Source of the DNA: Amycolatopsis coloradensis
GTDB taxonomy: Bacteria; Actinomycetota; Actinomycetes; Mycobacteriales; Pseudonocardiaceae
Direction: 5' to 3'
NCBI RefSeq assembly: GCF_001953865.1
Contig: NZ_MQUQ01000005.1
Span: 135,401 to 199,400 of the forward strand
DNA length: 64,000 bases
Positions within the stretch are counted from its first letter, which is position 1; every line of letters starts with the position of its first letter. The position numbers and the translations under genes were made by a program. Below, in pieces: positions 7,799 through 16,168 of this stretch. A model generated the notes under the pieces. The model had not been told where the DNA came from. It worked only from the letters and a program-made list of their open reading frames with translations, and searched no databases.

Positions 7799-8422
7799 AT
7801 GCGCGTCCAGACAAGGCACACCCCGAACTTCGGGGTCGCACGCGTGCTGCTGTCCCCCGGCGAAGCCGTCCAGGCCGCCGGGGACACCATGCTGGCCAGC
7901 AGTTTCGGCATCACCGAAACCGTTCCCGCGCGCGGTGGTTCACGGGCGGGCAAGGCCGCTCCGTCGGTGTTCAACGCGCCGGAGGGCGGCGGCTGGATCG
8001 ACTTCGCGCCGCTGACCGCCGGTGACGTCTACCCGCTGGAGTTCACCGGCGGCTCGGGCTGGTGCGTGAGCCGGGACGCGATCCTCGCCCGTCCGGCGAC
8101 CATCAGGCAGGACCCCGGCTGGGCGCCGCTGCAGAAGCTCTTCGGGGCCGATTCCGGCTTTCTGGAGCACTACAGCGGAAGCGGCCCGCTCGTGCTGGCC
8201 GCGCAGGGCCCGGTCGACGCCTTCGAACTCACCGCCGGGGAACTCGTCACCGTGCGGCCGGACTTCCTGCTGGCCTACCCGGACACCGTGCAGTGCCGTC
8301 TCCGCGCCGTCGACCAGTCCGGTCCGCAGTCGGTCCGGACCGGCGAGGGGCTCGCGCTGGACTTCGCGGGACCGGGACGCGTCTTGGTGCAAGCGCGCAA
8401 TAGGCGGCTTTCCCGCGGATGA
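7799..8422 (+). CDS. AIM24 family protein (second copy)
   Basis: 207 residues, sharing landmarks with the preceding gene: TRHTPNFGVARVLLSPGEAVQA at the start, GWCVSRDAILA in the middle, GELVTVRPDFLLAYPDTVQ and LDFAGPGRVLVQARN at the end. It lacks the glycine-rich GGIMKGLGRAFLSGES segment of copy one, so it is a diverged tandem duplicate rather than a recent repeat. The start lies four bases after the first gene's stop, implying coupled translation. Function unknown. Confidence 0.88.
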   Translation: MRVQTRHTPNFGVARVLLSPGEAVQAAGDTMLASSFGITETVPARGGSRAGKAAPSVFNAPEGGGWIDFAPLTAGDVYPLEFTGGSGWCVSRDAILARPATIRQDPGWAPLQKLFGADSGFLEHYSGSGPLVLAAQGPVDAFELTAGELVTVRPDFLLAYPDTVQCRLRAVDQSGPQSVRTGEGLALDFAGPGRVLVQARNRRLSRG

Positions 8423-8536
8423 CCTTAGGGCGAATCGAGCATTGCCGACGCCGGTAATTCGGGTAGCGTGAACCGCACTCGAAACCGCCGTCCTGGCCAG
8501 AGAAGGCCGGCGGGTCCTGTGCTGAGGGAGGGCGCC

Positions 8537-8740
8537 GTGGCAGTCGGCACCGTCAAATGGTTCAACTCGGAAAAGGGCTACGGATTCATCGAATCCACCG
8601 AAGGGCCCGACGTCTTCGTCCACTACTCGGCCATTCAGGCCGACGGATTCCGGACGCTGGACGAGGGTGATCGGGTGGAATTCGAAGTCCAATCCGGACG
8701 AGACGGGCGGAGTCAGGCGGCGGACGTGCGCAAGGTCTAG
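8537..8740 (+). CDS. CspA-family cold-shock protein
   Basis: 67 residues, a single cold-shock domain with RNP1 (KGYGFIE) and RNP2 (VFVHYSAI) intact, preceded by [11 protein letters not shown]. Binds single-stranded RNA or DNA as a chaperone. The GTG start follows GAGGGAGG with suitable spacing; a longer in-frame extension upstream has no ribosome-binding site and non-family sequence. Monocistronic. Confidence 0.95.
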   Translation: MAVGTVKWFNSEKGYGFIESTEGPDVFVHYSAIQADGFRTLDEGDRVEFEVQSGRDGRSQAADVRKV

Positions 8741-8853
8741 CAGTCCATCCATGCCCCCGCCGCCACCCTCAACGGAGGCGCTGACGCGCCGCGGGGCCGG
8801 ATTCCGGGCCGACCCCCGGCGGCCTCGGGAACTGGCGCGTTACGCTTCGCGGC

Positions 8854-10281
8854 GTGACAGGCGATGAGTCGGGGGACCTGACCGGTCGCCGGCTGGGCAA
8901 CTACCGCATCGACGGTGTGCTCGGCAAGGGCGGCATGAGCGTGACCTACAAGGCCACGGACGTGCGGCTCGGACGCAAGGTGGCACTGAAGGTCATCGGT
9001 GATCACCTCGGGGCCGACGCCGAGTTCCGCGAGCGCTTCGTCGACGAGGCGCGGAACACGTCCGCGATCGACCATGCCAACGTCGTGCCCTTGTACGACT
9101 TCGGCGAGCTCGAAGGCATGCTCTACATCGCCATGCGGATGGTCGACGGCGGGGACCTCGCCGGGCTGATCTCCGGCGGCCCGATCGCGCCCGCCCGTGC
9201 GCTGACCATGCTCGACCAGGTCGCCGACGCGCTCGACACCCTGCACAACCGGGGTCTCGTGCATCTCGACGTCAAACCGGCCAACGTCCTGGTCACCAGC
9301 AAGGAGACCTCGCGCGAGCACGTCTACGTGGCCGACTTCGGCCTGACCCGCCGCGGCGCCACCGGGCACCGCACCCGCGGCGGCGACTTCCTCGGCTCGC
9401 CGACCTACGCCGCGCCCGAGCACCTGCGCGGTGAGCCGCTCGACGGCCGCACCGACCAGTACGCCCTCACCTGCGTCCTTTACGCCTGCCTGACCGGCAG
9501 CCCGCCCTTCAAGGGCGACGTGCAGACGGTCATCAAGGGGCATCTGAACGGAGAGCCCCCGGCCATCTCGCGGATCGTCGGCCTGCCCGCCGGGATCGAC
9601 GAGGTCGTCCGCAAGGGAATGGCGAAGAATCCCGCCGATCGCTACCCGGACTGTGTTGAGATGATCGCGGCCGCCAGGCGCGCGTTGGGTCCGCTCGCCA
9701 CGTCGAACGAGCCGCCGGGTCCGCCCGGGGCCGCGGCGCCGGTCCAGCAGGCGCCGCGGCAGAACACGCCGCCACAGGGAGAGGGGGGCCCCGTGCACCC
9801 GTACGGAGGACAGCAGCCCGGCTACGGCCAGCAGGGACCGGGACCGCAGGGTCCCCCGCCGCAGGGCCCGCCGCCCGGTTACGGTCCGCCGCCGCAGCAG
9901 GGTGGGTTCCAGCAGCAGGGCGGTTACCAGCAGGGTCCGCCGCCGGGCTACGGTCCGCCGCCGCAGCAGGGCGGGTTCCAGCAGCAGGGCGGTTACCAGC
10001 AGGGCCCGCCCCCTGGTTACGGTCCGCCGCCGCAGCATCAGGGTGGTTTCCAGCCGAAGAAGAGCGGCGGCGCCAAGTGGATCTGGATCATCGTCGGCGT
10101 CCTCGTGGTCGCCGGCGCGATCGTCGCCGCCATCTTCGTCTTCGGTGACTCGAGCAGCGGGAACGGCCCGCAGACCACCGCGCCGAACATCCCGGTGGGC
10201 CCCGGCGGCTCGCAGTCGCAGTCCCCGGAGTCGTCGCTGAAGGCTCCGCCGACCTCGATCTCCGTCAAACCGGGCACCTGA
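8854..10281 (+). CDS. Membrane-anchored Ser/Thr protein kinase (HLD variant)
   Basis: 475 residues: kinase domain (about 15-275), a disordered linker rich in Q, G, P and Y (about 285-405), one transmembrane helix ([22 protein letters not shown]) and a short Ser/Thr-rich outer tail. Glycine loop GKGGMS, catalytic Lys46, DFG 161-163 and APE 187-189 are present. The usual HRD is HLD (residues 137-139), keeping the catalytic Asp but losing the Arg that normally contacts the phosphorylated activation loop. The linker contains a 23-residue unit repeated twice. GTG start. Stands alone between the cold-shock gene and groEL; no partner phosphatase nearby. Confidence 0.93.
   Translation: MTGDESGDLTGRRLGNYRIDGVLGKGGMSVTYKATDVRLGRKVALKVIGDHLGADAEFRERFVDEARNTSAIDHANVVPLYDFGELEGMLYIAMRMVDGGDLAGLISGGPIAPARALTMLDQVADALDTLHNRGLVHLDVKPANVLVTSKETSREHVYVADFGLTRRGATGHRTRGGDFLGSPTYAAPEHLRGEPLDGRTDQYALTCVLYACLTGSPPFKGDVQTVIKGHLNGEPPAISRIVGLPAGIDEVVRKGMAKNPADRYPDCVEMIAAARRALGPLATSNEPPGPPGAAAPVQQAPRQNTPPQGEGGPVHPYGGQQPGYGQQGPGPQGPPPQGPPPGYGPPPQQGGFQQQGGYQQGPPPGYGPPPQQGGFQQQGGYQQGPPPGYGPPPQHQGGFQPKKSGGAKWIWIIVGVLVVAGAIVAAIFVFGDSSSGNGPQTTAPNIPVGPGGSQSQSPESSLKAPPTSISVKPGT
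9895..10032 (+). repeat. Two tandem 69-bp units in the kinase linker
   Basis: Units 9895-9963 and 9964-10032 are nearly identical in DNA and each encodes 23 residues ([14 protein letters not shown] then PPPGYGPPP). Degenerate partial units flank them on both sides. The phase is coding, so copy number can change without breaking the frame. Confidence 0.85.
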
Positions 10282-10306
10282 CATCGCACCGCGCTGACCT
10301 GCGGTT

Positions 10307-10333
10307 CTTGCACTCGACCCTGGAGAGTGCTAA
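10307..10333 (+). promoter_or_regulatory. CIRCE operator, upstream copy
   Basis: CTTGCACTC-N9-GAGTGCTAA; the right half is a perfect CIRCE half-site and the left half keeps GCACTC. A plausible sigma-70-type promoter overlaps it (TTGCAC at 10308-10313, 17-base spacer, TAAACA at 10331-10336). HrcA bound here would block transcription of groEL. Confidence 0.75.
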
Positions 10334-10341
10334 ACACGGCA

Positions 10342-10368
10342 TTAGCACTCGACGCCGTCGAGTGCCAG
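10342..10368 (+). promoter_or_regulatory. CIRCE operator, downstream copy
   Basis: TTAGCACTC-N9-GAGTGCCAG; the left half is perfect and the right half matches seven of nine positions. It lies 9 bases from the first CIRCE and 173 bases before the groEL ATG, within the leader. HrcA operator by established family knowledge. Confidence 0.85.
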
Positions 10369-10424
10369 GCAAGCGGTCACCGACCGCTCGTCTGAAGGTC
10401 GGGACGGTGAGGCCGCACCCTTGA

Positions 10425-12170
<1,746 letters not shown>

Positions 12171-12193
12171 GTTCGAGCCAGTAGCACCACCGG

Positions 12194-12226
12194 AAAGCCC
12201 GGACGCGCCTCGCGCGTCCGGGCTTT
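12194..12226 (+). terminator. Rho-independent terminator of groEL
   Basis: Perfect 14-bp stem (12194-12207 / 12213-12226) with a 5-base loop; it ends in CTTTT, 24 bases after the groEL stop. Confidence 0.9.
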
Positions 12227-12301
12227 TCCTGTGTCCGGAGCCGGACCGGTCGGTTCGGCCGAGCCGCTGCCCCGGCGCCGGCGCCGGCGCCGGAGAGGCC
12301 G

Positions 12302-12356
12302 TGTCGCGAAAGCCACTTTCAGGACGTCAGATGTCCCCAAAGTGGCTTTCGCGACA
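12302..12356. repeat. Family II palindrome, 18-bp arms
   Basis: Perfect arms 12302-12319 and 12339-12356 (TGTCGCGAAAGCCACTTT and its complement) around a 19-base centre containing GACGTCAGATGTC. A second copy with the same arms and nearly the same centre is at 50197-50249. It lies between two terminators in the gap after groEL. Confidence 0.85.
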
Positions 12357-12370
12357 TCCCGGGCACGGCG

Positions 12371-12404
12371 AAAAGGCCCGGACATCCCCATGTCCGGGCC
12401 TTTT
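12371..12404. terminator. Bidirectional terminator between groEL and the PspC gene
   Basis: 14-bp perfect stem (12371-12384 / 12391-12404) with A-run on one side and T-run on the other, suited to ending transcripts from both converging genes. Confidence 0.85.
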
Positions 12405-12478
12405 CACCCACCCCCTTGCCCCCGGCCCCCGTCGGGCAGGCGGACGCCGCGTCCCCTGCGCGCGGCGTCCGCTCTGGT

Positions 12479-12703
12479 TCAGGATTCGCCCGGCCGCTCC
12501 GGAGTCAGGAGCCACGCGGCGACGTAGACCGGGATCGCGAACCCGGCGGTGAAGAAGACACCGGCCACGAGGGCGATGCGCAGGATCGCGGCGTCGACGC
12601 CGAGGTAGGCGGCCCAGCCGCCGGCGACGCCCGCGAGCATCTTGTCGGTCCGGCTGCGGTAGAGCTTCTTGGTGGCCTGGGGGGTGTACACGCTGTTCGT
12701 CAT
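12479..12703 (-). CDS. PspC-domain small membrane protein
   Basis: 74 residues. KKLYRSRTDKMLAGVAGGWAAYLGVD is the PspC motif, followed by one hydrophobic segment (ILRIALVAGVFFTAGFAIPVYVAAWLLTP). Such proteins are linked to envelope stress signalling. The ATG at 12703 begins the domain cleanly; the longer upstream frame is not family-like. Its transcript meets the groEL transcript at the terminators above. Confidence 0.9.
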   Translation of the reverse strand: MTNSVYTPQATKKLYRSRTDKMLAGVAGGWAAYLGVDAAILRIALVAGVFFTAGFAIPVYVAAWLLTPERPGES

Positions 12704-12835
12704 GGCTCCATATTCGCCCCGGATCGGCACCCGGCACATCGGGGAACGGCCCGGAGCCGACCCTGGAATCCGACCCCTGGGGGTCGGCGCGGCCGAGTTG
12801 GTGCGCGCCTGCCTCAGGGCGTGGAAAATGCCTCG

Positions 12836-13630
12836 ATGACGATCAAGGCGAAAGCACTCATCTTCGGGGTCGCGGTACTGACCGTGCTGGGAATCGGCAC
12901 GGCCGGTGCCGCGCCCGAAGGCCATGGCGCGCAGAGCAGGCTCGACGTCGTCCAGTCCCGCGGCGAACTCCGCGTGTGCTCGACGGGCGACTATCGCCCG
13001 TTCACCTATCGCGACGCCGCGGGCGCGTGGAGCGGGATCGACATCGACCTCGCGGACGACCTCGCCCAGCGGCTCGGTGTCCGCCTCAGTTTGGTCCAGA
13101 CCACGTGGAAGTCGATCGCCGACGACGTCGGACGGAAGTGCGACCTGGCGATGGGTGGCGTGTCGGTGACGTTGGACCGCGCGAAGAAGGGCTTCTTCAC
13201 GTCACCCTATCTTCGTGACGGCAAGACGCCGATCACCTTGTGCGAGAACGAAAAACGATTCCAGACACGCGAGCAGATCGATCAACCGGGTGTCCGGGCG
13301 ATCGTGAATCCGGGCGGTACCAACGAACAGTTCGCCGACGCCACCCTCAAGCGGGCGACCATCGTGCGGCATCCGGACAACAACACGATCTTCGCCGAGA
13401 TCCTGGCAGGCCGTGCCGACCTGATGATCACCGACGCGACCGAAACCCGTTGGCAGGCAAAGCGGAACCCGCGCCTGTGCGCGGTGCACCCCGACGCGCC
13501 GTTCACCTTCTCGGAGAAGGCGTACCTCCTGCCGCGCGACGTCGTGTTCAAGGAGTGGGCCGACCAGTGGCTGCGTCTCGTGCTGAACGACGGGACCTAC
13601 GCGCGGATCGCGAAACCCTGGCTCGGCTGA
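12836..13630 (+). CDS. Secreted cyclohexadienyl dehydratase-like (PheC/SBP fold) protein
   Basis: 264 residues: Sec signal peptide (residues 1 to about 26, ending GTAGAAP), then a type 3 solute-binding fold. The body follows periplasmic cyclohexadienyl dehydratase PheC closely: GDYRPFTYRD, GIDIDLADDLAQRLGV, DLAMGGVSVTLDRAK, SPYLRDGKTPI, VNPGGTNEQFA, LCAVHPDAPFTFSEKAYLLPRD, ending KPWLG. PheC converts arogenate or prephenate to phenylalanine or phenylpyruvate outside the membrane. No permease or ATPase genes adjoin, which favours an enzyme over a transporter receptor, but substrate cannot be proven from sequence. Confidence 0.82.
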   Translation: MTIKAKALIFGVAVLTVLGIGTAGAAPEGHGAQSRLDVVQSRGELRVCSTGDYRPFTYRDAAGAWSGIDIDLADDLAQRLGVRLSLVQTTWKSIADDVGRKCDLAMGGVSVTLDRAKKGFFTSPYLRDGKTPITLCENEKRFQTREQIDQPGVRAIVNPGGTNEQFADATLKRATIVRHPDNNTIFAEILAGRADLMITDATETRWQAKRNPRLCAVHPDAPFTFSEKAYLLPRDVVFKEWADQWLRLVLNDGTYARIAKPWLG

Positions 13631-13708
13631 ACTCGGTTTGAACCACTTTCGTCAACCGGCCGTGTCTCCAGACGCGGGTGAGGAGGAACCAGACCGGAGG
13701 AAACACGG

Positions 13709-14089
13709 ATGATGAACAGCGCCGGGAAACACCGCGGCGATGTTCGCGGTCGGCACTCCGGACGGACAGGCCGCGGAAAGCTGCCAGGGACTCGACACCG
13801 CCCTCCGGAACAACCTCGACTTCACCGCCGCCCAGCAGGCGGACCCGGACGACCTGGCCGAGGCGCGGATCGCGAACCGGCAGGCCGTCGTCGACCTCAT
13901 CCGGCAGCGCCGTCAGACGGCGGGCTGCGCCGGGAACGGGCAAGCCGACGGCGAGAAGCAGGAGCAGAGCCAGGCGAGGTCACCGGTGTTTCCGGCACCT
14001 GCGCGCTGCTGAACAACGCGGTCTTCGACCAGGTCCGCGAACCAGGGAAGTTCCTGATCCGCCGGGCGATCATCGAACGGGCCGGCTGA
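13709..14089 (+). pseudogene. Frameshifted small secreted-protein gene
   Basis: Coding-like sequence continues across two reading frames. After a GGAGG and tandem ATGs at 13709, a different frame (from about 13716) reads through MFAVGTPDGQAAESCQGLD to RRQTAGCAGNG. The first frame is then resumed near 13980 with VSGTCALLNNAVFDQVREPG and a stop at 14089. No single frame gives both a signal peptide and the Cys-containing body. The pattern fits an exported small Cys protein broken by at least two indels; sequencing error is the alternative. Family not recognised. The remaining 13631-14197 gap holds the terminator at 14093. Confidence 0.4.
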
Positions 14090-14092
14090 GCG

Positions 14093-14129
14093 ACGGGCCC
14101 TTCCGGACCCCTCGGCCGGGAGGGCCCGT
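14093..14129 (+). terminator. Hairpin after the broken gene
   Basis: ACGGGCCCT (14093-14101) pairs with AGGGCCCGT (14121-14129); the T-rich TTCGTTTGT follows. Separates the broken gene from the M23 peptidase gene. Confidence 0.6.
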
Positions 14130-14197
14130 GTTCGTTTGTATCTCACTTGTACGCCCTTTCGGGACGCTTCTCGCGAAACGCCGAGAAAGGACATCCG

Positions 14198-15106
14198 ATG
14201 AGATTCAGACGAGTGGTCACCGCGGCCGCGACCGCGTTGCTGGGCATGGCCGGGCTCGCGATCACCGTGACGTCGGCCGAAGCCGCCGTCGGTCCGCGTC
14301 CCAACTTCCAGCTCCCGTTCCCCTGCGACCAGGTGTGGAACGGCGACAACGACAACAGCAGTGCGCACCGGGCCTACGAAATCGACTTCAACCGCGGCAG
14401 CTCCGCGGGGGCGGACCTTGGTGACACCGTCGTCGCGGCGGCCGCGGGCAAGGTGGTCACCTCGGCGCATCAGGGTTCGGCGAACGGCTTCGGCAACCTG
14501 GTGAAGATCGACCACGGTGGGGGATGGTCGACCTACTACGCGCATCTGAAGGTGCGTTCGGTCGCGGCCGGTGCGCAGGTCGCGCAGGGGCAGAAGATCG
14601 GCGAGGTCGGCAACACCTCCAAGCCGGGCAACAACATCAGCCCGCACCTGCACTACGAAGTCCGCACCAACGACGCCTCGTGGCCCGACAACATCAAGCC
14701 CGCGTACTTCAACGGCGTGAAGTTCGGCTACCCCAACGCCAACGTGACCTCCAAGAACACGTGCGGCGGCAACGGGAACCCCAATCCGTACGACGCCGTC
14801 GAGGTGTGCGGCGACGGCTACAAGGTGATCGACTCGCAGGCGCTCGGCACCGCCGCGACCACGTACCTGCTGTACAACGGCACGAACAAGAACAACTGCG
14901 TCACCACCATCAAGGCCACGTCGGTCGGTGCGGCCAGCGCGGTCTCGGCGTTCCTCGAAGTGGAAGGCGCGGCGAGGAAGAGCGACTCCGGCAGCTTCGA
15001 GTACTACGCGGGCCCAGTGAGCGCGGCCGCGGGCGCGAAGTGCGTCAGGTGGGGCGGCTCGGCGGGGTCCTCCAGCTACGAATCCCCGCTCGAACACTGC
15101 GGCTGA
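14198..15106 (+). CDS. Secreted M23-family metallopeptidase
   Basis: 302 residues: signal peptide (1 to about 30, ending SAEAA), then a LytM/M23 domain. Zinc ligands fit H57 and D63 (HRAYEID) and H152, with the second catalytic His at H116 (YYAHL) or H150 (SPHLHYE). Expected to cut peptide bonds in peptidoglycan or act on secreted peptides. The C-terminal 110 residues carry conserved Cys pairs and no recognised repeat. The ATG at 14198 has GAAAGGA upstream; an earlier in-frame start is weaker. The Family I palindrome just after it probably ends the transcript. Confidence 0.93.
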   Translation: MRFRRVVTAAATALLGMAGLAITVTSAEAAVGPRPNFQLPFPCDQVWNGDNDNSSAHRAYEIDFNRGSSAGADLGDTVVAAAAGKVVTSAHQGSANGFGNLVKIDHGGGWSTYYAHLKVRSVAAGAQVAQGQKIGEVGNTSKPGNNISPHLHYEVRTNDASWPDNIKPAYFNGVKFGYPNANVTSKNTCGGNGNPNPYDAVEVCGDGYKVIDSQALGTAATTYLLYNGTNKNNCVTTIKATSVGAASAVSAFLEVEGAARKSDSGSFEYYAGPVSAAAGAKCVRWGGSAGSSSYESPLEHCG

Positions 15107-15120
15107 CCCCTGCGGGAGCG

Positions 15121-15175
15121 TGAGATGAAGGACGCTCTCCTAGCGAATTTCGCCAGGAAAGCGTCCTTCATCTCA
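15121..15175. repeat. Family I palindrome at a convergent gene end
   Basis: Perfect 16-bp arms 15121-15136 and 15160-15175 (core ATGAAGGACGCT). It overlaps the menC stop codon and lies 14 bases after the M23 peptidase stop, serving both converging genes as a terminator-like hairpin. Confidence 0.8.
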
Positions 15176-16111
15176 TCGGAGGTGGGCGCGGACGCGGGTG
15201 AGGCGGGTCTCCCAAGCGGCGCGGACGTCCGGAGCGGCGGCGTGCGCGCCGAAGAGGTCCGGTGCCGGAGCGCTACGGGGGACCGGCAGTCGACCGTCCA
15301 CAGGGGACAGTGACTCGCCGCAGACGTCCCCGGTCAGCAACGACATCGTTCCCAGTCCGCACGCGAAGTCCAAAGTGGGCAGTGCGCCCGCGAGCGCCAG
15401 TCCGGCGGCGAGCCCGACACTCGTCTCGACGGCGGACGACACCACGCACGGCAGGCCACAGGCTTCGGCGACCTCCAGCGCGCGCCGGACCCCGCCCAGT
15501 GGCGCGACCTTCAGCACGGCCACGTCGGCCGCGCCCGCCACCGCCACCTTGAGCGGGTCTTCGGCCCGGCGGATCGATTCGTCCGCGGCGATCCGCACCT
15601 CGACGCGGCGCCGGACGTCAGCCAGGTCCCCGATCGATGGGCACGGCTGCTCGACGTACTCGAGTCCGCCCGCCGCGCGGTCCAGTTCCCCGATGGCCTT
15701 GACCGCGGTGTCCACGTCCCAGGCCATGTTCGCGTCGACGCGGACAGCGCCGGACGGGCCCAGCGCCGCCCGCACCGCCTCCACCCGCGCGCAGTCCTCG
15801 GCCAGGCTCACCCGCGGGTCGGCGACCTTGACCTTCGCCGTGCGACAGCCCGAAGCGGCCACGAGTTCATACGCCTTCTCCGGCGACACCACCGGTACGG
15901 TCGCGTTCACCTCGACGCTGTCCCGCACCGGCGAAGGCCATCCGCGTTCGCTCGCCTCCAGCGCGGAGGCGAGCCACGGCGCGCTTTCGGCGTCGGAATA
16001 GTCGGAGAACGGGCAGAATTCGCCCCAGCCCGCTTCACCGCGGATCAGCAGTCCTTCACGGACCGTGATGCCGCGGAACCGGGTCCGCAGGGGGATCGCG
16101 TAGACGTCCAT
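15173..16111 (-). CDS. menC: o-Succinylbenzoate synthase
   Basis: 312-residue enolase-superfamily enzyme that dehydrates SHCHC to o-succinylbenzoate in menaquinone synthesis. The catalytic KxK is K93-V-K95, metal ligands are D126 (VRVDANMAW), E154 (EYVEQP) and D177 (IAADES), and the second acid/base Lys is K201 (VLKVAPLGG). The class also includes N-acylamino acid racemases, but the short length and the pattern match actinobacterial MenC. Other men genes are not in the window. Confidence 0.93.
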   Translation of the reverse strand: MDVYAIPLRTRFRGITVREGLLIRGEAGWGEFCPFSDYSDAESAPWLASALEASERGWPSPVRDSVEVNATVPVVSPEKAYELVAASGCRTAKVKVADPRVSLAEDCARVEAVRAALGPSGAVRVDANMAWDVDTAVKAIGELDRAAGGLEYVEQPCPSIGDLADVRRRVEVRIAADESIRRAEDPLKVAVAGAADVAVLKVAPLGGVRRALEVAEACGLPCVVSSAVETSVGLAAGLALAGALPTLDFACGLGTMSLLTGDVCGESLSPVDGRLPVPRSAPAPDLFGAHAAAPDVRAAWETRLTRVRAHLR

Positions 16112-16168
16112 CGACGCCGATCATGCCACCGCTGGAATCAGGTGCCGTTTCACGCCGTTCCGGACAGA

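Noticed and set aside
9895-10032. CRISPR-like or noncoding tandem repeat
   Set aside because: Units are contiguous, 69 bases long and in frame within the kinase gene; they encode a protein repeat.
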